64,000 nt of DNA from Paenibacillus chibensis (lineage in GTDB: Bacteria > Bacillota > Bacilli > Paenibacillales > Paenibacillaceae). Positions 8,535-17,227 of the stretch are shown here, one piece after another. Below the pieces are notes generated by a model that did not search any database, was not told where the DNA came from, and worked only from the letters and a program-made list of their open reading frames with translations. Within the stretch, counting starts at the first letter, position 1. Every line of letters starts with the position of its first letter. Location of the stretch: positions 1 to 64,000 of the forward strand of contig NZ_BIMK01000004.1 in assembly GCF_004001045.1 (NCBI RefSeq). Reading direction: 5' to 3'. A program made the position numbers and the translations under genes.

Positions 8535-10370
8535 ATGGACATGCTGAAGAAGATCTACCACAAATATATTAAGAACAAGCTTTTTAATAAAATGATTTTA
8601 ATTTATACGATCATTACGGCGACCACGTTTCTAACGCTGGCTTTCGTGATTTATTATTTTATTTCGCAGTCGTTCCAGGAAAAAGAGCTCGCGGCGCAGC
8701 AGAAAACAGTGCACAGCGTATCCGAATATTTGAATCTGAAGATGACGAACGCAGAGCAGGCCGTGCTGCAAATTTATCAGGACAATGCACTGTCGGACGA
8801 CTTTCTGGCTTTCATGAAAAATGATTATGAAACGTACATTAAGCATCATTTGGATGTGTATACGCAGTCCGGCTATTTTGCTTCAAGAAGTGTGGACAGC
8901 TTTATCCGCGGACAGATTGAAAAGGACCCGGATCTGGCGAGCATCATGCTGTACAGTAAAGATAAAAAATTCGTCTACCGTTATGAACAAAACGACAACC
9001 AAGAGTACCAGCAGCTCAAAGAAGGCGAAGGCATCCCCAAGGAAATGATCCCTTTGCTCGGCAAGGATTTGTCTGGCGGTATCAATCTGAAGTTCAACAC
9101 GGTGATTGCTTCCCCTGATACGGGTACATACAGCATCGCCTACCGCATTAACGATCCTTTCACGCTTAAGGATGTCGGGTATATTCTGCTTGTTTATCCG
9201 ACGCAAAACATTTTCAAGGCGATCGATAACATGAACCAGAACTTTACCGGTCATCTGATGGTGATGCTGAAGAGCGGCGAGATCCTATTCGATACGGCGG
9301 CGAAGCCCTCAACGAAGCCTTATCCTTATTATAGCGAGGTCATGTCGGTCAAGGGGCAGGAGCGGCTGATGCTGGACGAGGAGTCGTTTGTCACGCATCA
9401 GGATGACAGCAAATCCAAGCTGGATGTCGTGCAGGTGGTCCATGTATCCGATGTGGAAAAAAGCTACGGCAACCTGAAACGGCTGATTATCGGTTTGACG
9501 GTCCTGAGTATCGTGGTTACCTTCGTTCTATCCTACCTAGCCGTAAAAAACGTATCGAACCGGACGCAAAATATTATCCGCGGGATGCGGGTCGTGCGCA
9601 ACGGGAATTTGTCCGTGCGGCTGCCGGTCGTACGCGAAGATGAGCTTGGGGATATATCGGCAAGCTTCAATCAGATGTGCGAGGACCTGAATCGGCATAT
9701 CCACCAGGTATATATTTCCGAAATCAAGCAAAAGCATGCGGAGCTGGTGGCTTTCCAGGCTCAGATTAATCCGCATTTTCTATATAACACGCTCGAAGTG
9801 ATCCGGATGCGGGCGATTGCCAAGGGAGCAGATGATGTCGCGGAGATGACATACATTTTATCGTCCCTGTTCAAATATCTGGTGAAAACAGAAACGATGG
9901 TTATGCTCAGCGAGGAGATTGAAAATTCGCGCAATTATCTTGAAATGTTCCGGATCCGCTACAAGGAGCGGTTTCAATTTGCGATTGACGTTGAGCCGGG
10001 CGTGCGGCAGGTCTCAATCCTGAAGCTGTCAGTGCAGCCGGCGATAGAGAACTACATTCTGCACGGGATCCGGTCGGGACGGACCGATAACATGATTCGG
10101 ATTCATGCCTACGCGGAGGACCAGGGCGTCAGAATCGACGTCGAGGATAATGGCAAGGGAATTTCCCGGGAGAAGCTTGCGGAAATTCAAAGCCGGCTAA
10201 AGGAGCCGGGGGAGTTCTCCTCCGATTCCTTGGGGCTGAAAAACGTGGCGGAACGGCTGCGGCTGATGTATGGGGAGCCGTACGGGCTTACGATCGACAG
10301 CACGCCGGACCAGGGAACGCGGGTCACGATCCGCATTCCGTTCGCAACAGAGGAGGGGCAGCATGTATAA
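8535..10370 (+). CDS. YesM-type membrane sensor histidine kinase
   Basis: A 611-aa kinase that senses an extracellular glycan signal and phosphorylates the AraC-type regulator downstream. Order: N-terminal membrane helix (about 20-42), extracellular Cache-like sensor (about 45-305), second helix (about 315-335), HAMP (about 335-390), His_kinase domain with H414 in INPHFLYNTLE, and HATPase_c with DNGKGIS and SLGLKNVAERL. This is the LytS/YesM class typical of carbohydrate loci in Paenibacillus. ATG 8535 follows a purine-rich site. The last bases overlap the start of the regulator gene by 8 bp, so the pair is translationally coupled. The sugar ABC genes downstream suggest an alpha-mannoside or N-glycan signal. 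Confidence 0.92.
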   Translation: MDMLKKIYHKYIKNKLFNKMILIYTIITATTFLTLAFVIYYFISQSFQEKELAAQQKTVHSVSEYLNLKMTNAEQAVLQIYQDNALSDDFLAFMKNDYETYIKHHLDVYTQSGYFASRSVDSFIRGQIEKDPDLASIMLYSKDKKFVYRYEQNDNQEYQQLKEGEGIPKEMIPLLGKDLSGGINLKFNTVIASPDTGTYSIAYRINDPFTLKDVGYILLVYPTQNIFKAIDNMNQNFTGHLMVMLKSGEILFDTAAKPSTKPYPYYSEVMSVKGQERLMLDEESFVTHQDDSKSKLDVVQVVHVSDVEKSYGNLKRLIIGLTVLSIVVTFVLSYLAVKNVSNRTQNIIRGMRVVRNGNLSVRLPVVREDELGDISASFNQMCEDLNRHIHQVYISEIKQKHAELVAFQAQINPHFLYNTLEVIRMRAIAKGADDVAEMTYILSSLFKYLVKTETMVMLSEEIENSRNYLEMFRIRYKERFQFAIDVEPGVRQVSILKLSVQPAIENYILHGIRSGRTDNMIRIHAYAEDQGVRIDVEDNGKGISREKLAEIQSRLKEPGEFSSDSLGLKNVAERLRLMYGEPYGLTIDSTPDQGTRVTIRIPFATEEGQHV

Positions 10371-11946
10371 GGTGTTTCTGGTGGATGATGAGCCGTTTAT
10401 TGTTGAAGGGCTGTACTCCATTTTGGACTGGTCGGATTTTCAGCTCGAAATCATCGGGAGCGCCGAGAACGGAAAAGATGCGCTGGACCAGCTTCGGGAT
10501 CATCCGGCGGATCTTCTGATCACCGATATCACGATGCCGGAAATGACGGGGCTGGAGCTGATCCGGGAGGCGAGAGCCCTGTTTCCGGATTTGAAAATCA
10601 TCATCTTAAGCGGATATAACGAATTCAATTATGTCAAAGTGGGCATGAAGTACGGCATTGAAAACTATCTCCTGAAGCCGATCAATGTGGAAGAACTGAA
10701 GCAGACGCTGAAAAATACGGTGGACAAAATCGAGAGCACGCAGACGCAAGCCATGGCTCATCAGGATATGGATATTTTACGGAGCAACATTCTGAACCGC
10801 TGGGTCAACGGCCAAATCCAAACCGAGGAGCTTCTTGAACGCGGGCAGCTGCTGGGCCTTCAGGTATCGCATGGTTTTTTTGAAACAGCAGTGATCAAGC
10901 CGATGATTCCGCCCGGCTCGCAGCCGGACGACATGATCCAATACCGTAACGAGAAGCTGGATCAGGTGTACCAGCGGGTACGGTCGATGACCGAGCATGA
11001 TGAAGCGACTCACGGTATTTGCTTTGTGGATTGGGACAGCGATATTGTCGTTGTGTTCGGCTGCGGCAGCGAGGCAGAGCAGCACGAGATCGAGGATGCG
11101 TTCAGCCAATTGATGGATCAGCTTCGCATTATATATCCGTTCGAGCTGCTGGTTTCGATGGGGGAATTGCAGAGCGGTCTGGACGGAGCGGCGGAAAGCT
11201 ACCGGGACGCCAAGAAAATACAGCAATTTTTCCTGATTAGCCCGCATCATATCGTTCTGACAAGCAAGCGGATCGAGGAGCTGAAGCATCAGAGCGGAAG
11301 CAGTATCCATACCCCGGATTGGGGCGAATACTCCCGGCTGCTTTTATCGCTCCAGCAGGAGGAGCTGCTGGAGAAAATCGGGGCCGATCTGGACCGGCTA
11401 TCCTGCACGGAGGGCATTACCCCGCATCAGGTGCAAAACCGCGTGGTAGAGATGATCATTTGGTTTAAGCAGGTCATCAAGGAAGCCAATCTTCCCGATC
11501 CGGAAGAGGCGGAAGGATATAAAAGCATCTTTGCCGGCGTCTTCAGCTCCCTGACGATGGACGAGCTTAAGCAGCAGGTCACGCTTGCCGCCCAAAACGT
11601 GATGGGATATCTCAAAGAACAGCAGTCGCTTAGCCCGGTGGTGAAGCAGGTGCTTGCACAGATCCATGAGCATTATGCGGACGAGCTGTCGCTGAAGCTG
11701 CTGGGGCAGGAATACAATATCAATCCGGTGTATCTCGGACAGCTCTTTCACCGCGAAACGGGCAAAACGCTGTCCGATTACGTGAATTCCTACCGGATCG
11801 AGAAAGCCAAGGAGCTGCTGAAACGCTCGAACCTGAAGGTGCAGGAGGTGGCACGGATGACCGGCTACCTGGATAACAGTTATTTTTTCAGGCAATTCAA
11901 GAAATACGTCGGCGTCTCGCCGGCAGAATTCAAAGGACTGATGTGA
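10363..11946 (+). CDS. YesN-type response regulator, AraC family
   Basis: A 527-aa DNA-binding regulator. The receiver domain at residues 1-120 has DDE near the N terminus, the phosphate acceptor D55 in LLITDITMPE and the conserved KPI loop. A long middle region of unknown fold follows, then two AraC-type helix-turn-helix motifs at about 430-527 (VQEVARMTGYLDNSYFFRQFKK). ATG 10363 was chosen because AGGAGGGG lies just upstream and the receiver starts there; the same frame is open further 5' inside the kinase gene. It probably activates the ABC operon at 12241 and the glycosidases. Confidence 0.92.
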   Translation: MYKVFLVDDEPFIVEGLYSILDWSDFQLEIIGSAENGKDALDQLRDHPADLLITDITMPEMTGLELIREARALFPDLKIIILSGYNEFNYVKVGMKYGIENYLLKPINVEELKQTLKNTVDKIESTQTQAMAHQDMDILRSNILNRWVNGQIQTEELLERGQLLGLQVSHGFFETAVIKPMIPPGSQPDDMIQYRNEKLDQVYQRVRSMTEHDEATHGICFVDWDSDIVVVFGCGSEAEQHEIEDAFSQLMDQLRIIYPFELLVSMGELQSGLDGAAESYRDAKKIQQFFLISPHHIVLTSKRIEELKHQSGSSIHTPDWGEYSRLLLSLQQEELLEKIGADLDRLSCTEGITPHQVQNRVVEMIIWFKQVIKEANLPDPEEAEGYKSIFAGVFSSLTMDELKQQVTLAAQNVMGYLKEQQSLSPVVKQVLAQIHEHYADELSLKLLGQEYNINPVYLGQLFHRETGKTLSDYVNSYRIEKAKELLKRSNLKVQEVARMTGYLDNSYFFRQFKKYVGVSPAEFKGLM

Positions 11947-11970
11947 TCCGGTGGATCGCATCAGTTTTTT
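11938..11970 (+). terminator. Terminator overlapping the end of the yesN-type gene
   Basis: CTGATGTGATCC / GGATCGCATCAG around GGT, then six Ts. The stem begins inside the last codons of the regulator gene and includes its stop. Confidence 0.85.
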
Positions 11971-12191
11971 ATAATCAGAAAGTATAAACTACAGAGCCAT
12001 GGCTTTGTGATATTGCAAGAAAAACTTCTGCTGATGGCCGTCTGTCTTGTGAGAAATTACGTCGATAGACGTTTTTTTTATTTTCTTAGGGGAAAAGGTT
12101 TACATTTACAGCTTGTTTTACGGTTTCATGTGCCTATGGACTTATTTTGTATTTAGTTTGTCCATCAATTCTATAGTATTTCAACTTTTTC

Positions 12192-12205
12192 GGAAAACGC
12201 TTTCA
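12192..12205. promoter_or_regulatory. Candidate cre (CcpA) site
   Basis: GGAAAACGCTTTCA matches the cre consensus TGWAANCGNTNWCA at all but the first position. It lies 36 bp upstream of the permease start, in a gap of about 290 bp with a weak promoter-like pair (TTGTAT 12147, TATAGT 12172), so CcpA bound here would block transcription of the ABC operon when glucose is present. Confidence 0.6.
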
Positions 12206-12240
12206 AATTATACTGAATGTACAGAGGGGGAGGGACGAAC

Positions 12241-13179
12241 ATGAAAGGCTTTGCCAACATGCTAAAAAACATCAGCCGGAACAAGTGGTTTTTGCTGATG
12301 GTATTGCCGGCAACCATTTGGTTCCTGCTATTTTCCTATTTGCCTATGGTGGGTACGATAATAGCTTTTAAAAGCTATCGCTATTCCAGGGACGGATTTT
12401 GGGCAAGCTTGTTTCAGAGCGACTGGGTCGGATTCAAGAACTTCAAGTTTTTGTTCGCCACCCATGACGCCTACATCATAACGAGAAACACGCTGCTGTA
12501 TAACTTGGCCTTCATTATTCTGGGGCTGATCTGTTCTGTGGCAATGGCCGTTGTATTGAGTGAAATTGTAAATAAAAAACTCGCTAAAGTGTATCAGACG
12601 GGAATGTTTCTGCCACACTTTTTGTCATGGGTCATTATCGGTTATTTCGCATTCGCTTTCCTGAGCGAGGATAAAGGGGTGCTGAACCAAATTCTGACCG
12701 GTATGGGGCTGCATCCGATTTCATGGTATTCGGACAAAACCTATTGGCCCGTCATTCTGATCGTCATGAACGTATGGAAAGAGCTCGGATATACGAGCGT
12801 GATGTATCTGGCGGCTATCGTCGGGATCGACCGATCCTATTATGAGGCGGCCATGATTGACGGCGCGAGCAAATGGCAGCAGTTCAAGAACATTACGCTG
12901 CCGGCGATATCGCCGCTGATCATTACGCTGACTTTATTGAACGTGGGACGCATTTTCTATTCCGACTTCGGTCTGTTCTTCCAGCTGCCGCGCGATTCGG
13001 GTGCTTTGTACGCGGTAACTAACACGATCGATACTTACGTATACCGCGGTCTCACCGCAACAGGCGAAATTGGCATGAGTACCGCCGCCGGATTATATCA
13101 ATCATTGGTCGGATTCATTCTGGTCATGGCTGCGAACCTGATCGTTCGGAGGATCGACAAGGACAGCTCATTGTTCTAA
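12241..13179 (+). CDS. Sugar ABC transporter permease, LplB type
   Basis: A 312-aa inner-membrane subunit with six predicted helices and the EAA loop EAAMIDGASKWQQFKNITLP, through which it contacts the ATPase. It belongs to the LplB/YteP class that pairs with a YtcP-type permease and a large lipoprotein. ATG 12241 follows GAGGGGGAGGG; an upstream in-frame ATG at 12217 lacks such a site. No ATPase is encoded in the locus, so a shared MsmX-like ATPase elsewhere is expected (family knowledge). Confidence 0.92.
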   Translation: MKGFANMLKNISRNKWFLLMVLPATIWFLLFSYLPMVGTIIAFKSYRYSRDGFWASLFQSDWVGFKNFKFLFATHDAYIITRNTLLYNLAFIILGLICSVAMAVVLSEIVNKKLAKVYQTGMFLPHFLSWVIIGYFAFAFLSEDKGVLNQILTGMGLHPISWYSDKTYWPVILIVMNVWKELGYTSVMYLAAIVGIDRSYYEAAMIDGASKWQQFKNITLPAISPLIITLTLLNVGRIFYSDFGLFFQLPRDSGALYAVTNTIDTYVYRGLTATGEIGMSTAAGLYQSLVGFILVMAANLIVRRIDKDSSLF

Positions 13180-13203
13180 TTCGGAGAAAAGGGGGTAATG
13201 GCG

Positions 13204-14115
13204 ATGGCCAAAGCAAGAACTTTAAATCAGCCTTCACGGGCATCCAACACGATTCTCAATATTATCGCTGCAGTCTTCTCGATTGCCTGCGTGTTTCCGT
13301 TCCTGTTCGTCATCATCATTTCATTCACGAATGAGAAAGCATTGTCCCGGGACGGATATCGGATCATTCCGAAAGAGTGGAGCCTCGAGGCATACCGATA
13401 CATTTTTAAAACAGGCGACCAGCTGCTGCGCTCTTTTGGCATCACGGTTCTGATCACCGTGGTCGGCGCGCTGCTGTCACTGATTCTGATTTCGCACTTT
13501 GCGTACGCGATTTCCCGTTCCAGCTTCCGTTACCGCAACTTCTTTTCCTTCATCGCGATCTTTACGATGTTGTTTAACGGAGGCATGGTGCCGTCTTATA
13601 TCATTAACACACGCATGCTTCACTTGAAAGATACGCTGTGGGCGCTTATTCTGCCGCTCGCCGTGAACGCTTTCTATATTATGATCATGAGGACGTTTTA
13701 CCGGACGACCGTGCCGGATGCCATTGTGGAGGCTGGCAAGATCGACGGAGCCGGAGAACTGCGCGTGTTCTACAGCGTTGTGCTTCCGATTTCGCTTCCG
13801 GGCCTGGCAACAATCGGTTTGTTCAGTACGCTGGGCTATTGGAATGACTGGTTTAATGCCCTGCTGTACATCGACAATCCGAATCTGGTGCCGCTGCAGG
13901 CACTTCTGATGCGGATCGAAAACAGCATGCAGTTCCTGGTGACGAACTCCGCTCTGAGCGGTTCGGGTCAAGGTATGGCCCTGCTCAGCACGCTGCCTCA
14001 GGATTCTGCGCGAATGGCGATGGTTGTACTGGCTACTGTGCCGATCGTACTGGCCTACCCGTTCTTCCAACGGTTTTTCATTTCCGGTCTTACGGTAGGT
14101 GCGGTCAAGGGCTGA
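13204..14115 (+). CDS. Sugar ABC transporter permease, YtcP type
   Basis: The second permease of the importer, 303 aa, six helices, with EAGKIDGAGELRVFYSVVLP as the EAA loop and the closing SGLTVGAVKG that is typical of this subfamily. Two ATGs compete: 13198 and 13204. The AAAAGGGGG site at 13188-13196 is better spaced for 13204. It follows the first permease by 24 bp and is certainly co-transcribed. Confidence 0.92.
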   Translation: MAKARTLNQPSRASNTILNIIAAVFSIACVFPFLFVIIISFTNEKALSRDGYRIIPKEWSLEAYRYIFKTGDQLLRSFGITVLITVVGALLSLILISHFAYAISRSSFRYRNFFSFIAIFTMLFNGGMVPSYIINTRMLHLKDTLWALILPLAVNAFYIMIMRTFYRTTVPDAIVEAGKIDGAGELRVFYSVVLPISLPGLATIGLFSTLGYWNDWFNALLYIDNPNLVPLQALLMRIENSMQFLVTNSALSGSGQGMALLSTLPQDSARMAMVVLATVPIVLAYPFFQRFFISGLTVGAVKG

Positions 14116-14214
14116 TTCGTCAGCCCGAAGCCCGGTACCTGCACGTAGGTCAACCCATACCGGTTTGAAAATAGCATGATAAGCTTTGCAAGCAGTATAC
14201 TTTGACACATCTAT

Positions 14215-14262
14215 ATAAATTGAACCAAAGAAAAAGCACGTTAAACCTTTCGTTCAATTTAT
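14215..14262 (+). promoter_or_regulatory. Leader stem-loop before the binding-protein gene
   Basis: Perfect 11-bp inverted repeat ATAAATTGAAC (14215-14225) / GTTCAATTTAT (14252-14262), with a 26-nt loop, ends 8 nt before the ribosome site of the lipoprotein gene. It has no T run on this side, so it is more likely an mRNA-stabilising or processing structure that raises binding-protein yield than a terminator. Confidence 0.5.
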
Positions 14263-14282
14263 CAACAAAGGGGGATTTTCAC

Positions 14283-15758
14283 ATGTGGAAAAAGAAATTG
14301 GCTACCGTGGTCAGCTTGGTTACCGTATTTTCGGTTGTACTTGCAGGCTGTGGCGGCGGATCCAAGGATGAAGGATCCAGTGCAAGCGGAAGCGACAAGA
14401 AGGACAAGCCTTATCAGTTGGTTTGGTATCAAATTGGCGACCCGCAAAAGGATACAGACAAGGTTGTTGAAAAGATCAACGAATACACCAAAGAGAAAAT
14501 TAACGCAACCGTTGACCTTAAAATGATCGGCTTTGGTGATTACAGCAAAAAAATGCAGGTCATCACCGCTTCCGGTGAACCTTACGATATCGCATTCACA
14601 TCTTCTTGGGCGAATGACTATCTGCAAAACGTAGCTAAAGGCGCATTCGTGGAGCTCGACGATCTGCTCGACAGCAAAGGCCAAGGAATCGTGAAAGCGC
14701 TCGATCCGAAGTTTATCGAGGGCGCGAAAGTCAACGGTAAGATCTACGGCATTCCTACCAATAAAGAAGTTGCAACACAAAGAGTATTCCGCTTTAACAA
14801 GCAGTTCGTGGATAAATACAACCTGGACATTTCCAACGTCAACTCACTGGAAAGCCTCGAGCCGATCCTGAAGACATTCAAGGAAAAAGAAGGATATGCG
14901 CCGCTGTGGGGTGACAAAAACACATCTCCTTACCTGGCTTATGATTTCGTGACGGAAAAACTGCCAATGGCTATTCCGTTCGGTTCGACCGACTATAAAG
15001 TCGTGAATTTCCTGGATCAACCTGATACAATGAAGACGTTCGAAACGCTGCATAAATATTACAAAGCCGGATACCTTCCAGCTGACATTGCAACATCGAC
15101 CAACTCCGACTATCAGAAAAACGGCAAATGGCTCGTGGATATGGCGGACAGCCAACCATACGCTGACCTGACTTGGTCCCGCAGCGCAGGTTACGATATC
15201 GTATCGAAGCCTGCCGGTGATGCCATTGCGACGAATACGTCCGTTCTTGGCTCCATGATGGCGATCTCCAGCACTTCCGAGAATCCAGAGAAAGCCATGG
15301 AATTCCTGAACCTCTTGAACACCGACCCTTATCTCCGCAATCTGGTCGATATGGGCATCGAAGGTACGCACTACAAGAAGAACGCGGACGGAACGGTTAC
15401 CGACCTGCCGGCTGCCAAAGATTATGACATGCCTTCCTTCGCGCTGGGCAACGAATTTATCCTGAACCTGTACGACAACGATCCGAAGGATAAATGGGAA
15501 CAGTTCAAGAAATTTAACGCCGATGCAAAAAGCAGCCCGCTGCTTGGCTTCCACTTCGATCCATCGAAAGTGCAAACCGAAATGGCTGCTCTGAAAAACG
15601 TATCGGACGAGTATATGCCTGCTCTTATGACGGGTACGGTGGATCCGAAGGATTACATTGCCAAAGCTGACCAGAAGTTCAAAGCTGCCGGACTGGATAC
15701 CGTTATGGCTGAAGTCCAAAAGCAAATCGACGAGTGGAAAGCGACTCAAGGCAAATAA
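14283..15758 (+). CDS. Sugar-binding lipoprotein, LplA/YtcQ type
   Basis: A 491-aa extracellular solute-binding protein anchored by a lipid at Cys23 (lipobox VVLAGC after a lysine-rich start and hydrophobic core). The mature part has the family 1 fold and the usual linker rich in Gly, Ser, Asp and Lys. ATG 14283 follows AAAGGGGGA; the frame is open upstream to 14202 but that part would precede the signal peptide. Its size (about 500 aa) is normal for the LplA class, which binds oligosaccharides. Placed between the permeases and mannosidases, it probably captures mannose-containing oligosaccharides. Confidence 0.92.
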   Translation: MWKKKLATVVSLVTVFSVVLAGCGGGSKDEGSSASGSDKKDKPYQLVWYQIGDPQKDTDKVVEKINEYTKEKINATVDLKMIGFGDYSKKMQVITASGEPYDIAFTSSWANDYLQNVAKGAFVELDDLLDSKGQGIVKALDPKFIEGAKVNGKIYGIPTNKEVATQRVFRFNKQFVDKYNLDISNVNSLESLEPILKTFKEKEGYAPLWGDKNTSPYLAYDFVTEKLPMAIPFGSTDYKVVNFLDQPDTMKTFETLHKYYKAGYLPADIATSTNSDYQKNGKWLVDMADSQPYADLTWSRSAGYDIVSKPAGDAIATNTSVLGSMMAISSTSENPEKAMEFLNLLNTDPYLRNLVDMGIEGTHYKKNADGTVTDLPAAKDYDMPSFALGNEFILNLYDNDPKDKWEQFKKFNADAKSSPLLGFHFDPSKVQTEMAALKNVSDEYMPALMTGTVDPKDYIAKADQKFKAAGLDTVMAEVQKQIDEWKATQGK

Positions 15759-15804
15759 TAGATCTTTAATCAGCAATTCTAGATAAGATGAACATTTCAA
15801 CCAA

Positions 15805-15848
15805 GAAAAGACCTGGACGGCACACATGCGCTTGCCAGGTCTTTCTAT
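15805..15848 (+). terminator. Terminator after the binding-protein gene
   Basis: AAAGACCTGG / CCAGGTCTTT stem with an 18-nt loop, then TCTATTC. It separates the transporter from the glycosidase genes. Confidence 0.75.
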
Positions 15849-15900
15849 TCATGTATAGACATCCTAGACTATTTTACTTCGGAAAGGGAGATTTATCGCT

Positions 15901-17187
15901 ATGACAAACATACTGCCGGCTGCCATTCAAAAGGCCATGAAGAAAGCCGATGAAACGCTGCATAACGAAAAGCTGAAAAACATGTTCCGCCAGTGCTATC
16001 CGAACACGCTGGAAACGACCACGCGTCTGCTTGACGATGGTACGACATTCGTATTTACCGGCGACATTCCGGCCATGTGGCTGCGGGACTCAAGCGCTCA
16101 GGTGCGTCAGTACCTGCCGTTTGCCAAAGAAGACAAGGATCTGCAGCGTCTGATCGGCGGACTGGTTCGCCGCCAGGTGGAATGCATTCTGATCGACCCT
16201 TACGCGAATGCGTTCAATGAGCAGCCGAACTACAAGAGCTGGGATCAGGATTTGACCGAGATGGGCCCGTGGATTTGGGAACGCAAATATGAGATCGATT
16301 CGCTTTGCTACCCGATTCAGTTGAGCTATCTGTATTGGAAGGCAACGGGCAACACCGATGTATTTGACGCCAAGTACAGAAAAGCCGCCAAATCGATCAT
16401 CTCGCTCTGGACCACGGAGCAGAATCATTTCGAGGACTCCCAGTACCTGTTTGCCCGCACCCAGGGACCGAAATCAGACACACTCCGCAATAACCGCAAG
16501 GGCATGCCGGTGAACTATACGGGAATGACCTGGTCGGGCTTCCGTCCAAGCGATGACGCCTGCACGTTCGGCTATCTGGTTCCTTCCAACATGTTCGCGG
16601 TGGTCGTGCTTGGCTACCTCGAGGAAATTGCCCGGGAAATTTACAAGGATGAGGAGCTGGAGGAGGTGGCGGCTGTGCTGAAGGAAGAAATTGACTTCGG
16701 CATTCAAACCTACGGCACCTATCGCCATCCGAAATATGGTAAAATCTATGCTTATGAGACAGATGGTTTCGGCAACCACAACTTGATGGATGATGCGAAC
16801 GTGCCAAGCCTGCTGTCCATTCCGTACATCGGGTATGCGGACAAGAACGACCCGGTCTACCAGAATACGAGACGCTTCATTTTAAGCGAGGAAAATCCGT
16901 ATTACTATGAAGGAACGGTTGCCAAAGGCATCGGAAGCCCGCATACGCCGGATCGCTATATCTGGCATATCAGTCTTGCGATGCAGGCGCTGACTTCGAC
17001 CGATCCGCAAGAGGTGCAGGAGATCGTGGACACGATTCTGCGCACGGATGCCGATACGGGCTTTATGCATGAAGGCTTTCATGTGGACGATCCGGCTCAG
17101 TTTACCCGGCCTTGGTTTGCATGGGCCAACAGCATCTTTGCCGAGCTGATCTGGGGATTGATCGAAGAAGGCAACGTGAAATTGTAA
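15901..17187 (+). CDS. GH125 exo-alpha-1,6-mannosidase
   Basis: A 428-aa glycoside hydrolase of family 125 (formerly DUF1237), inverting enzymes that remove alpha-1,6-linked mannose from N-glycan cores. Visible family segments include [22 protein letters not shown] near the N terminus, [53 protein letters not shown] and the C-terminal [20 protein letters not shown]. No signal peptide is seen, so it works in the cytosol on imported oligosaccharides. GGAAAGGGAG precedes ATG 15901. It starts a block of three hydrolase genes ending in GH38. Confidence 0.9.
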   Translation: MTNILPAAIQKAMKKADETLHNEKLKNMFRQCYPNTLETTTRLLDDGTTFVFTGDIPAMWLRDSSAQVRQYLPFAKEDKDLQRLIGGLVRRQVECILIDPYANAFNEQPNYKSWDQDLTEMGPWIWERKYEIDSLCYPIQLSYLYWKATGNTDVFDAKYRKAAKSIISLWTTEQNHFEDSQYLFARTQGPKSDTLRNNRKGMPVNYTGMTWSGFRPSDDACTFGYLVPSNMFAVVVLGYLEEIAREIYKDEELEEVAAVLKEEIDFGIQTYGTYRHPKYGKIYAYETDGFGNHNLMDDANVPSLLSIPYIGYADKNDPVYQNTRRFILSEENPYYYEGTVAKGIGSPHTPDRYIWHISLAMQALTSTDPQEVQEIVDTILRTDADTGFMHEGFHVDDPAQFTRPWFAWANSIFAELIWGLIEEGNVKL

Positions 17188-17227
17188 TTGTAATGCAGAT
17201 CCAGGGGAGCGAAGGGAGCGAACATTC